Notes: generated by a model from the letters alone, not told the origin. Counted from the stretch's first letter, positions 1 to 7,368 are shown. The stretch is DNA of 10,862 nucleotides from Atopobium sp. (GCA_015259105.1 JABZGZ010000045.1:1-10862), one strand, 5' to 3'. Numbers and translations are program-made.

Positions 1-63
1 TACACATCAAATGAAGATAATCTGCACGTTTGAGGTATTTTCAGCGTCATGTATACGTCTTTT

Positions 64-80
64 TGACAGATTATCTGACA
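64..80. promoter_or_regulatory. Operator-like dyad
   Basis: TGACAGATTATCTGACA is an odd-centred palindrome in which 7 of 8 arm positions match. A related dyad, AGATAATCT, lies at 15-23, and the 10-mer AGATAATCTG (15-24) recurs inverted at 67-76. Such spaced dyads resemble binding sites for a dimeric repressor serving a gene left of the window. TTGACA at 63-68 matches a -35 box on the plus strand, but no acceptable -10 follows. No regulator family can be named. Confidence 0.3.
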
Positions 81-91
81 TAGGTGTGTTT

Positions 92-137
92 TGAACTGCC
101 TCCTATTTCTGGTGTCCAAGAAATGGGAGGCAGTTCA
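92..137. repeat. 46-bp palindrome (hairpin) downstream of the operon, IS3-like tips
   Basis: Positions 92-103 (TGAACTGCCTCC) and 126-137 (GGAGGCAGTTCA) are perfect inverted repeats. The stem continues through one T/G position (104 with 125) and six more pairs (105-110 with 119-124) to an 8-nt loop. The T/G position pairs as U-G in plus-strand RNA but is an A-C mismatch in minus-strand RNA. The side where minus-strand transcripts would continue is AAAACAC rather than a T-run, so it is not a canonical intrinsic terminator for the operon. On the plus strand a T-run follows only 11 nt later. Both ends start 5'-TG, and the minus-strand arm (starting TGAACTGCCTCCC, then TTGGACA) resembles IS3-family terminal repeats. 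It could be an IS remnant, a small palindromic repeat or a transcript-end hairpin. Confidence 0.7.
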
Positions 138-147
138 TCGAGAAGGA

Positions 148-169
148 CTTTTTTGTTGTAACAAAAAAG
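148..169. repeat. AT-rich 10-bp inverted repeat just after the last stop codon
   Basis: CTTTTTTGTT (148-157) and AACAAAAAAG (160-169) are perfect inverted repeats separated by 2 nt. They begin 5 nt past the stop of the GH13-GH77 gene. A hairpin here would be weak because it is nearly all A-T pairs, though the runs of T on both strands could help RNA polymerase release. A role as a weak bidirectional terminator is only a guess. Confidence 0.45.
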
Positions 170-174
170 GTACG

Positions 175-3100
175 CTAAGCGTCGAGCTTACTCTGATGCA
201 GCTCAACAAACCTCTGCAGCTTTTGAACAACCTGTGGCGTGAGTATGTCCTTTTTAACCTGCCAAGACCAATTTCCTTCAGCTTTACCAGGAATATTCAT
301 GCGAGCATCATCAGAAAGGCCCAGGACATCCTGAAGTGGAAGGATAACCACTGCATTAGAAGTGCTAACTACTTGCTCCATAAGGTGGTCGAAAATCTGG
401 TGTGATTCATCAGTTGCCTGACCGCCTGTAAAGCGAGTTTCCACAAAACCCATAAGCGTTTGCGTATCATGCGTGCCGCTGTACACAATAGACTCCTGAG
501 CTGGCGCAAAAGAGTATCTACAGTCTCCATCAGCAAACTGAATGACGCTCATGCCCGGAAATCCCGTCTGAGAAAGCAGCGCTCGGACCGCAGGAGTAAT
601 CGCTCCTAAATCCTCTGCAATAAAAGGAAGTGGGCCAAGCTGCTTATAAGCAACATCAAACAGCTCCAGGCCGGGACCAAACTTGAATGAGCCCTCGGCA
701 GCAGTCTTTCCCTGCTCAATAGCATAGTAAGACGTAAAGCCAATAAAGTGATCTAGCCTTGTATAGTCATACAGATAGAAGGATCTGCGGAAACGTTCAA
801 TCCACCAACGGTATCCTTCGTCTTTATGAGCCTGCCAGGTATACGTTGGATTGCCCCACAGTTGGCCATCTTGAGAAAACGCGTCAGCAGGAGCGCCGGC
901 CTGAAGCTCTGTATGTCCAGCAGCATCAAGGGCAAAAAGCTCTGGATGTGCCCAAACATCAGCGGAATCCTCTGAAACAAACATAGGCATATCGCCAATA
1001 ATCTGAATGCCTTTAGCACGGGCCTCCGCTAATGTCTGACTCCAAATTACGTCAAAAGCAAATTGCTGCTTTCGGTGAAGTTCGATTGCCTGAGCAAGTT
1101 CAGGACACTCAAGAAGCTCTTTCGACCAGCTGCGATATTGCTCAGGCCACTCCTGCCATACTTCCTCTCCCAGCAGGTCTTTAATAGCTCGAAATACTGC
1201 ATACGAATCAAGCCAATACGAGTTTCTCTCGCAGAACTCCTGGTACTCAGCAGCTCGCCTGCTCTGAGGATCATCGCACTCAGAAATGACTTTCTCCATT
1301 GCAGTTTGGTCAAGCAGATTGATGTTTCCTGCAAAAGCAGAAATTCCCGCATATGGAGAGCCGTATTCATCGGTTGGGCTGACAGGTAAAATCTGCCAAT
1401 ACCTCTGGCCAGATTTGGCGAGAAAATCGATGAACTCGGAAGTCTTGCGACCAATAACACCAGTCTTCTGACCTGGCGTAATTGCGGAGTCCTCATCGGC
1501 AGGTAGAGAAGTTATATGAGCAAGCACTCCCATACCAGGCTCAAGGGGCTTTTGTAACCTATAAGCTGGCTGCACGTTTAAGACAGTGCATCCAAGCTGC
1601 CACAAAAAGACCTCTGCTTTGCCGTCCTTAACGGGGACTGCTTGGCCGCTAATAACGTCAATAACCTGCATATTTTGAGGTAAAGAAACATATACTGTTT
1701 TAGCATCTGAGCGACTCTTATTTACCAGAACACAAATGCCAGAAGCGGCTTTGCCCTGCTGTTCTTGCTGCTCATCTTTTTGAAGAGGCTTACGCCAAAA
1801 TGCCAGAACATCATCAGATCCACATTCTGGGACAAATGGCTCAAACGAACCATCTACCAGTAGTGGCAGCGTTTTTCTGAGCGCGATGGCATTGCGATAC
1901 ATATGCAGGTAATCCAAGTCAGCACGAGGACTGCTTTCAGGCCATGGCATAGTTGCGCGATTTGTCGGATCAACAAATCCCTCAACACCCATTTCATCGC
2001 CGTAATAGATAGACGGAACACCCGGAAGCGTCATCTGAAGCACAGCTGTCTGCCACATACGAGCCTTAGAAAGACCTCGCTGATCAGCAGAAAGTCTATA
2101 CATTACCTGCTCTTGAGCAGAAAGAGCATCAGGAGCAGGAGCTCCAGCAACTACGTTAATCAGTCGCTCTTTATCATGTGTTCCAAACACATTCAAGCAA
2201 GAATAAAACGCTTCGTGAGGATAGTTTTCCCAAAGCTCCTCAAGAGCTAAAGCAGTCGACTCAGCGCCAGTTTCATTCATCAAAAATGAAAGAATAGATT
2301 TGCGCAGAGGGTAATTCATAGGACCGTCAAGCTCGGAGCCCTCAAGATACTGTCTGAGTTTTCCATACGCTCGCTTATTGCTTGCGTCCTCCCAGACCTC
2401 TCCAATAATGACCGCATCACTACGCTCTGCAAGTGCAGCAGCACGAATCTTCTGAATAAATGAATCGGAAATTTCATCTGCAACGTCTAAGCGCCAACCG
2501 CGAGCACCTCGGCGCAGCCACGTTCTAATAACGCCATTCTCGCCACAAATAAACTCCTGATAATCAGGGTTATCAGAGACAATCGTCGGAAGAGCATCGA
2601 CACCCCACCAGCTCTCGTACGTTCCATCCTCATGGAAGGTAAACCAGTCGTCATAAGCTGATCCAGCCTGCTGAACTGCTCCTGGTTCAGAGTAGTTAGA
2701 AAATTTATTAAAGTATTTTGAATCAGCGCCACAGTGGTTGAAAACGCCATCCAAAATAATGGAAATACCGTGCTCAGCAGCTTTTGCGCAGAGGCGCTCA
2801 AAATCTTCTACAGTGCCCAAAACGGGATCTACTTCCAAATAATCCGCAATATCGTAGCGATGATTGCTGGAAGCAGCATAGATTGGATTCAAATAAAGCG
2901 CAGTTATTCCAAGGTTTTCCAAGTAGGAAAGCTTCTCTTCAATACCAGCCAAAGAACCGCCGTAGAAATCCCACTCAGTTATGCGGCCATTAGCATCTTT
3001 TTGATACTCAGGAGTCTTCTCCCAGTCTTCCACCAGCTGGCGAGAAACCCCATTTCTTGGAACAGCCAGCGCCTGCTTGGTACGCTCGTGCCAGTTTGCA

Positions 3101-3612
3101 TCTCGTGCAAACCTGTCGGGGAAAATCTGGTAGACAACTCCCCCTTTGTACCAGCTGGGATCCTCTACACCCGCAAAGCTACCACGAGGCTCATAGCAAG
3201 TAATCTGAAATGATGGTGGCTCGCCATAGGCAAAGCTACCAACACCGGTACATCTATTTTCTTGAGCACCATATGACCAAACTGCTCCGTCAGAAGCCTG
3301 AAGCTCAAAACGATACCAAATAAGGCCCGTAGCAGCTGGTTTAACAATTGTCTCAAAGCACTGCGCATAGTCAGGTACACCAGTCGGAAGCGCGCCAGCA
3401 AAATCACTCTTTTGCATCACAACGCGTTTCTCGCCAGACAGAGCTTGGGCCTCTGGAGACGATTCAGGGTCATACTCTTGCCAGAGACGAAGCGTTACTG
3501 ATTGAACATCATCGTCCCAAGCAAATAGTCTGATTGTTGCTGAAGTACCTAGTTCTACCGCGCCTTTTGGATCTCTACAAACAATGTTTGAGGTGTTGTG
3601 AAAAGCCTGCAT
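175..3612 (-). CDS. Bifunctional GH13 neopullulanase-like hydrolase fused to GH77 4-alpha-glucanotransferase (MalQ)
   Basis: Two complete glucan-active enzymes sit in one 1145-aa chain (numbering from ATG 3612). Residues 1-145 look like a beta-sandwich N-domain of the kind seen in neopullulanases/cyclomaltodextrinases. The GH13 barrel begins WYKGGVVYQIFPDRF (about 154-168). It has region I DGVFNH (288-293), region II GWRLDVADE (nucleophile about D376), region III IIGEVWED (acid/base about E405) and region IV THDKE (about D480). A C-domain runs to about 680. GH77 starts at GMGVLAHITSLP (about 693), with SPYAGISAFAGN, GDMPMFVSEDSADVW, GQLWGNPTY, RLDHF (nucleophile about D954), IAEDLG (acid/base about E1000), GTHDTQ (about D1049) and LPLQDVLGL. 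There is no signal peptide, so it should act in the cytoplasm. It likely degrades and disproportionates maltodextrins and limit dextrins from GlgP. ATG 3612 lies 2 nt after the glgA stop; the in-frame TTG at 3621 is an alternative start. The GH13 substrate (alpha-1,4, alpha-1,6 or cyclodextrin) cannot be settled by reading. Confidence 0.92.
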   Translation of the reverse strand: MQAFHNTSNIVCRDPKGAVELGTSATIRLFAWDDDVQSVTLRLWQEYDPESSPEAQALSGEKRVVMQKSDFAGALPTGVPDYAQCFETIVKPAATGLIWYRFELQASDGAVWSYGAQENRCTGVGSFAYGEPPSFQITCYEPRGSFAGVEDPSWYKGGVVYQIFPDRFARDANWHERTKQALAVPRNGVSRQLVEDWEKTPEYQKDANGRITEWDFYGGSLAGIEEKLSYLENLGITALYLNPIYAASSNHRYDIADYLEVDPVLGTVEDFERLCAKAAEHGISIILDGVFNHCGADSKYFNKFSNYSEPGAVQQAGSAYDDWFTFHEDGTYESWWGVDALPTIVSDNPDYQEFICGENGVIRTWLRRGARGWRLDVADEISDSFIQKIRAAALAERSDAVIIGEVWEDASNKRAYGKLRQYLEGSELDGPMNYPLRKSILSFLMNETGAESTALALEELWENYPHEAFYSCLNVFGTHDKERLINVVAGAPAPDALSAQEQVMYRLSADQRGLSKARMWQTAVLQMTLPGVPSIYYGDEMGVEGFVDPTNRATMPWPESSPRADLDYLHMYRNAIALRKTLPLLVDGSFEPFVPECGSDDVLAFWRKPLQKDEQQEQQGKAASGICVLVNKSRSDAKTVYVSLPQNMQVIDVISGQAVPVKDGKAEVFLWQLGCTVLNVQPAYRLQKPLEPGMGVLAHITSLPADEDSAITPGQKTGVIGRKTSEFIDFLAKSGQRYWQILPVSPTDEYGSPYAGISAFAGNINLLDQTAMEKVISECDDPQSRRAAEYQEFCERNSYWLDSYAVFRAIKDLLGEEVWQEWPEQYRSWSKELLECPELAQAIELHRKQQFAFDVIWSQTLAEARAKGIQIIGDMPMFVSEDSADVWAHPELFALDAAGHTELQAGAPADAFSQDGQLWGNPTYTWQAHKDEGYRWWIERFRRSFYLYDYTRLDHFIGFTSYYAIEQGKTAAEGSFKFGPGLELFDVAYKQLGPLPFIAEDLGAITPAVRALLSQTGFPGMSVIQFADGDCRYSFAPAQESIVYSGTHDTQTLMGFVETRFTGGQATDESHQIFDHLMEQVVSTSNAVVILPLQDVLGLSDDARMNIPGKAEGNWSWQVKKDILTPQVVQKLQRFVELHQSKLDA

Positions 3613-3614
3613 TC

Positions 3615-5114
3615 TTACCAATCTCGACGACGTACATACCTGATAATCTCAGGGTGTAGTAAATGATACACGTCAAGATATTCATTTGCAGCGTTATGCC
3701 AACTAAAGTCCTCTGTCATCGCCTGTTTTACAAGATTTGCCCACGCTTGTTTATCATTTCTATACACATCGGCGGCGTACAGAATAATATCTGCCATTTC
3801 ATCTGCGTTTTGATTGGCAAAACTAAAACCGGTTCCTTCTCCCGTAAACTGGTTGTACGGTTTTACAGAATCTGCCAGACCGCCCGTCTCGCGAACAACA
3901 GGAAGCGTGCCATAACGCATAGAAATCATCTGAGAAAGGCCGCAAGGCTCAAACTCTGAGGGCATCAAGAATATATCTGCACCTGCATACATGCGGTGAG
4001 AAAGCGCAATATCAAACTCAATACGTGCAGACATACGATTGCCATAGTGCCCATCAAAGAAGCGCATAGCATCTTCTTGTTCAGCGTCACCAGTTCCTAG
4101 AACAGCAACCTCAATACCTGCACAAATAAGACGGTCCATCGCATAGCGAATCAGGCCCAAACCTTTCTGGTTAGTCAGGCGCGTAACCATTACCGCAAGA
4201 GGTACATCTGGATTTACCTCAAGACCCAGCTCTTCTTGCAATTGACGCTTACACTCAGCCTTACCTTCCATATGACGTGCCGAGAAGTTCTGTGGAATAT
4301 AAGAATCGCTTGCAGGCGACCACGCACCAATATCAATGCCGTTCAGAATTCCGCGCAGAACGCTTTGACGGCGGCGGAAGATGTCATCCATGCCCTCACC
4401 GAAGTGCTCTGTCTGCAGCTCACGAGCATACGTTGGGCTCACGGTGAGCAGATAATCAGAGTAGCAAAGCGCACCCTTCATAAAGTTGATAGAGCTTGCG
4501 TCACATCTCAGTTGATCAACCGCAGCTGGAATATCAGCAAGGCCAAGCACGTCGCTCAGCATCTTGTCAGTAAACTGGCCTTGGAACTTGACGTTATGAA
4601 TGGAGAAGACCGTCTTAACGTTGTGGACCTCAGGGACGCCCTGATACTGCTCACGCAGAAATACGGGTGCCAGTGCCGTTTGCCAGTCATTGCAGTGCAG
4701 AACGTCGCAGGAGAGCTCTGGGACGTGTGCAATCAGCTCACACAGAGCCTTGGAGAAGAATGCATAGCGCTCTCCATCATCAAAGTAGCCATAAAGGCCA
4801 TCACGAGCAAAGTAAGACTCGTTATCTACAAAGTAAAAATCAACGCCTTCATGAACCAGATGCCACAGCCCACAATACTCAAAGCGCCACGAAAGAGGCA
4901 CCTGAAGCTCATAGACCTTTTTCATCTTTTGTTTCCACTCGGGCTTAATAGAGCTGTAGAGTGGCGAGATAACCGCCACTCTTGCTCCTACTTTTTTAAG
5001 TGCTTGTGGCAATGAGCCCGAAACATCTCCAAGACCACCCGACTTGGAAAAAGGCGCTACCTCTGAAGTTGCATAAACAACGCGAAGTTTGCGACGCTTG
5101 GAGACTTGGGACAT
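3615..5114 (-). CDS. glgA: Glycogen synthase (ADP-glucose type)
   Basis: GlgA (GT5) transfers glucose from ADP-glucose to the non-reducing end of alpha-1,4-glucans. The 499-aa product is near the usual length of about 480. The N-terminal lobe starts YATSEVAPFSKSGGLGDV with the KxGGL sugar-nucleotide motif at 24-28, then HCNDWQTAL (140-148) and SIHNVKFQGQ (171-180). The C-terminal lobe has LNGID (257-261), TRLTNQKGL (311-319) with the arginine and lysine expected to contact the nucleotide phosphates, PSEFEPCGLSQM (385-396) with the conserved glutamate, and ETGGLADSV (409-417). All key residues are present. ATG 5114 follows the glgD stop by 2 nt, with an AAGAGGGTGG ribosome-binding region inside the glgD end. 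TAA at 3615-3617 is 2 nt before the next ATG. It is the classical ADP-glucose GlgA type and does not resemble the actinobacterial GlgM (maltose-1-phosphate-forming) enzymes, as far as can be judged by eye. Confidence 0.96.
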   Translation of the reverse strand: MSQVSKRRKLRVVYATSEVAPFSKSGGLGDVSGSLPQALKKVGARVAVISPLYSSIKPEWKQKMKKVYELQVPLSWRFEYCGLWHLVHEGVDFYFVDNESYFARDGLYGYFDDGERYAFFSKALCELIAHVPELSCDVLHCNDWQTALAPVFLREQYQGVPEVHNVKTVFSIHNVKFQGQFTDKMLSDVLGLADIPAAVDQLRCDASSINFMKGALCYSDYLLTVSPTYARELQTEHFGEGMDDIFRRRQSVLRGILNGIDIGAWSPASDSYIPQNFSARHMEGKAECKRQLQEELGLEVNPDVPLAVMVTRLTNQKGLGLIRYAMDRLICAGIEVAVLGTGDAEQEDAMRFFDGHYGNRMSARIEFDIALSHRMYAGADIFLMPSEFEPCGLSQMISMRYGTLPVVRETGGLADSVKPYNQFTGEGTGFSFANQNADEMADIILYAADVYRNDKQAWANLVKQAMTEDFSWHNAANEYLDVYHLLHPEIIRYVRRRDW

Positions 5115-5116
5115 TG

Positions 5117-6220
5117 TTACGCCACCCTCTTATTGTTTTTACGCTGAATAAGAATTTCTTCGCTGGTACCACGAAGCTCAGTACCCGCAGGAATAACGTT
5201 AGAGCGATCCACAATAGCGTGCTCGACTACAGAGCCTTCCTTAACAATGCAGCCCTCCATCACAATGGAATCACGAACAATAGCACCGCGCTCAATAATG
5301 ACGTTACGGCCAAGGATGGAACCAGTAACCGTTCCGCGAATGCGGCAGCCTGCAGAAATAGTGGAGTTACTTACCTTTGAGCCAATCTCAAATTTTGCAG
5401 GAGCAGTATCGTGTGCCTTTGTCTTGATGGAGCGCTCTGGAGTAAAGAGTTCATTTGCTGGCATGGGGTTCAAAAGCTCCATGTTAGCCCGATAATAAGA
5501 GTTCTTTGAGAAGATAGATGCTACATGACCTTCAAAGTGGAAGGTGCGAACCTTGACGCGGTTATAGTCAGCGTGGAGTGCCTCAAAAAGATCAAGATAA
5601 TCAGTAGCTCTATACCAATCAAGCATGTCAATAAGCAGGTCGCGCTTGATAATAAAGCAGTCGAGAGAAGCCTCGTCTCCGCGCTGAACACCATTGTGCG
5701 TTTTAACTACACGGTCACCGTCAAGCTCAACACCAACAACGTCTCTATCGTTATAACGAGTGGTGTAGGTCATCATAGTGATGTCTGCATCGGACTCAAG
5801 GTGCTGGTCAAGCAGCTCGGTAAGATCAGAGTTGAAAACAAAATTTGAAGTGGACAACAGAACATACTCTGCATCAGTTCTCTCAAGATATGGCTTGTTG
5901 GAAATCAGATCTCTGAGCAGGAAACGAGCTCCTGCGTGGGAGGTACCAAAAGCAGATCCAGGCAGAATAAATAAACCACCGCTCTTACGGTCCAAGTTCC
6001 AGTCTTTGCCAGAGCCAAGATGATCGATAAGCGAGCGATAGTTAAAGGGCATGATTACGCCAACGGTACTAATGTCCGAATTAACCATATTTGAAAGAGG
6101 AAAATCTACCAAGCGATATCTTCCCAAGAAAGGCATGGATGCAATTGGGCGTACATCATTGGCGATTTCCATGTTAGTAGACGCATAATTGCAGGTAATA
6201 AGACCAATTACTCTATTCAT
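5117..6220 (-). CDS. glgD: GlgD, regulatory subunit of glucose-1-phosphate adenylyltransferase
   Basis: GlgD is a GlgC paralogue that partners GlgC in a hetero-oligomer in Firmicutes such as Geobacillus and Streptococcus. Published work there treats GlgC as the catalytic subunit and GlgD as a subunit that modifies activity. The 367-aa product keeps the fold, with RPIASMPFLGRYRLVDFPLSN (24-44) and YVLLSTSNFVFNSDL (119-133). It lacks the catalytic signatures: the GGxGxRL loop is replaced by ITCNYASTN (8-16), the metal aspartate of the SGDQ motif by STSN (123-126), and the FSEKP lysine site by KTHNGV (173-178). A beta-helix C-terminal domain follows from about residue 275. ATG 6220 overlaps the glgC stop by one base and has AGGTG 7 nt upstream, so tight coupling and balanced subunit synthesis are likely. 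The stop is 2 nt before glgA. Loss of catalysis is inferred from the missing motifs. Confidence 0.95.
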   Translation of the reverse strand: MNRVIGLITCNYASTNMEIANDVRPIASMPFLGRYRLVDFPLSNMVNSDISTVGVIMPFNYRSLIDHLGSGKDWNLDRKSGGLFILPGSAFGTSHAGARFLLRDLISNKPYLERTDAEYVLLSTSNFVFNSDLTELLDQHLESDADITMMTYTTRYNDRDVVGVELDGDRVVKTHNGVQRGDEASLDCFIIKRDLLIDMLDWYRATDYLDLFEALHADYNRVKVRTFHFEGHVASIFSKNSYYRANMELLNPMPANELFTPERSIKTKAHDTAPAKFEIGSKVSNSTISAGCRIRGTVTGSILGRNVIIERGAIVRDSIVMEGCIVKEGSVVEHAIVDRSNVIPAGTELRGTSEEILIQRKNNKRVA

Positions 6221-7368
6221 TAGTGCTCACCTCTTTCAACCACTACATCATTTCCAACAACAGCAATCTCCTTGTTCAAATCAGAGCTACCAATATGGAC
6301 GTTCTTCTCGACCACAGCGTTCTCGCCAAGAATTGCACGAATAACCACCGCACCAGGTTTAACTTCTGCACCAGGAAGAAGTACGGAGTCAATAACGCGA
6401 GCTCCCTCACCAATAACGGCATCGGTAGACAAAATTGAATGGCGAGAATAACCAAAGATCTGGCATCCGTTGCTTACCAGACAGTCGTCTACCTCGCCAA
6501 AAGCGCCAATGTACGCTGGTGGACGGGTGGAAGCATTGGACAAAATAGGGAACTTATCCGAGAAGATATCAAACTTAGGCTCAGAGCCAAGTAGATCCAT
6601 GCTGGTCTCGTGATAACTTGCAATGGTGCCTACATCGCGCCAGAAACCCTCAAAGCGATAGGCAAAAAGACGTTTACCATCATCAAGCAACGTCGGAATA
6701 ATATCGCCGCCAAAGTCATGAGAAGATTCAGGATTCTTTGCGTCCTCACGCAAGGTCTCAAGAAGCAGGTCTGTGCTAAAGATATAGATTCCCATGGACG
6801 CCAGGTTGGATTCTGGCTCTTTGGGTTTCTCGGAAAACTTGGTGATTCTATCCTCATCATCAATAGACATGATGCCGAAGCGAGAAGTCTCTTCCCAAGG
6901 AACAGGCATAACAGCAATGGTGAGGTCTGCGTTGTTCTTCTTATGGCAGGCGAGCATCTCGCCGTAGTCCATACGGTAAAGCTGATCGCCAGAGAGAATT
7001 AGTACGTAATCAGGATTATTCTGCTCAATGTAACCAATATTCTGAGTGACGGCATCTGCGGTTCCCGCATACCATGCACCACCAGACTGGGTAGCAAATG
7101 GAGGCAGAATAGAAATTCCGCCACCGCGCTCATCAAGGTCCCAAGCACTACCTGATCCCACGTAAGAGTGAAGCAAATACGGACGGTACTGTGTCAAAAC
7201 ACCTACCGTAGAAATTCCTGAATTTGCGCAGTTGGATAACGCAAAGTCAATAATGCGGAACTTGCCACCAAATGAGACGGCAGGTTTAGCTACTTTTGAG
7301 GTCAAAGCACCTAAGCGGCTTCCCTGTCCTCCTGCAAGTAGCATTGCAAGACATTCCCTTTTGCTCAT
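6220..7368 (-). CDS. glgC: Glucose-1-phosphate adenylyltransferase, catalytic subunit
   Basis: GlgC makes ADP-glucose and pyrophosphate from ATP and glucose-1-phosphate, the committed step of bacterial glycogen synthesis. The 382-aa product has the nucleotidyltransferase loop GGQGSRL (13-19), KPAVSFGGKFRIIDFALSN (28-46), the metal-binding aspartate in SGDQLYRMDYG (about D128), the sugar-phosphate site FSEKP (178-182, K181) and GFWRDVGT (241-248). From about residue 285 it has the left-handed beta-helix repeats typical of the C-terminal domain. All catalytic signatures are intact, unlike its neighbour GlgD. ATG 7368 was chosen because AGGAG lies 8 nt upstream. An in-frame TTG at 7410 is possible but would add 14 residues that do not look like the family. 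The stop and the glgD start share one base (TAATG). The 75-nt gap to glgP is the longest in the operon. Confidence 0.97.
   Translation of the reverse strand: MSKRECLAMLLAGGQGSRLGALTSKVAKPAVSFGGKFRIIDFALSNCANSGISTVGVLTQYRPYLLHSYVGSGSAWDLDERGGGISILPPFATQSGGAWYAGTADAVTQNIGYIEQNNPDYVLILSGDQLYRMDYGEMLACHKKNNADLTIAVMPVPWEETSRFGIMSIDDEDRITKFSEKPKEPESNLASMGIYIFSTDLLLETLREDAKNPESSHDFGGDIIPTLLDDGKRLFAYRFEGFWRDVGTIASYHETSMDLLGSEPKFDIFSDKFPILSNASTRPPAYIGAFGEVDDCLVSNGCQIFGYSRHSILSTDAVIGEGARVIDSVLLPGAEVKPGAVVIRAILGENAVVEKNVHIGSSDLNKEIAVVGNDVVVERGEH
6228..6232 (-). promoter_or_regulatory. Ribosome-binding site of glgD inside the glgC end
   Basis: AGGTG on the minus strand within AAAGAGGTGAG, 7 nt before ATG 6220. 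It is embedded in the last codons of glgC (encoding ERGEH), next to the TAATG stop/start overlap. This is a standard layout for translational coupling. Confidence 0.7.

Noticed and set aside
7..81. Minus-strand 24-codon frame starting ATG at 81 (MSDNLSKRR...)
   Set aside because: It has no Shine-Dalgarno upstream and no similarity I recognise. A short frame in this stretch is expected by chance.
63..92. Plus-strand promoter with TTGACA at 63-68
   Set aside because: At 16-18 nt spacing the sequence is GTGTGTT-like, with no TATAAT-like box, and no convincing plus-strand gene follows.
2..94. Plus-strand frame open from the left edge to TGA at 92-94, possibly the end of a gene
   Set aside because: Only 30 codons are visible, with no recognisable family, so it cannot be told from chance. 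It would fit a convergent neighbour, so the leftward sequence should decide.
92..137. Canonical Rho-independent terminator of the glg operon
   Set aside because: On the minus strand the stem is followed by AAAACACACC rather than a T-run, so the standard form is missing.
91..405. Plus-strand open frame of 104 codons over the left end
   Set aside because: It has no ribosome-binding site, mostly lies antisense to the GH77 coding end, and its N-terminus runs through the 46-bp palindrome. Its protein has no recognisable features.
3613..3621. TTG at 3621 as the start of the fused enzyme
   Set aside because: It would overlap the glgA stop and is a weaker start codon than ATG 3612. Neither has a strong ribosome-binding site, so it is not fully excluded.
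4236..5015. Plus-strand open frame of 259 codons inside glgA
   Set aside because: It is antisense to a fully conserved glgA, has no ribosome-binding site, and its protein has no family features. It is a codon-bias shadow.
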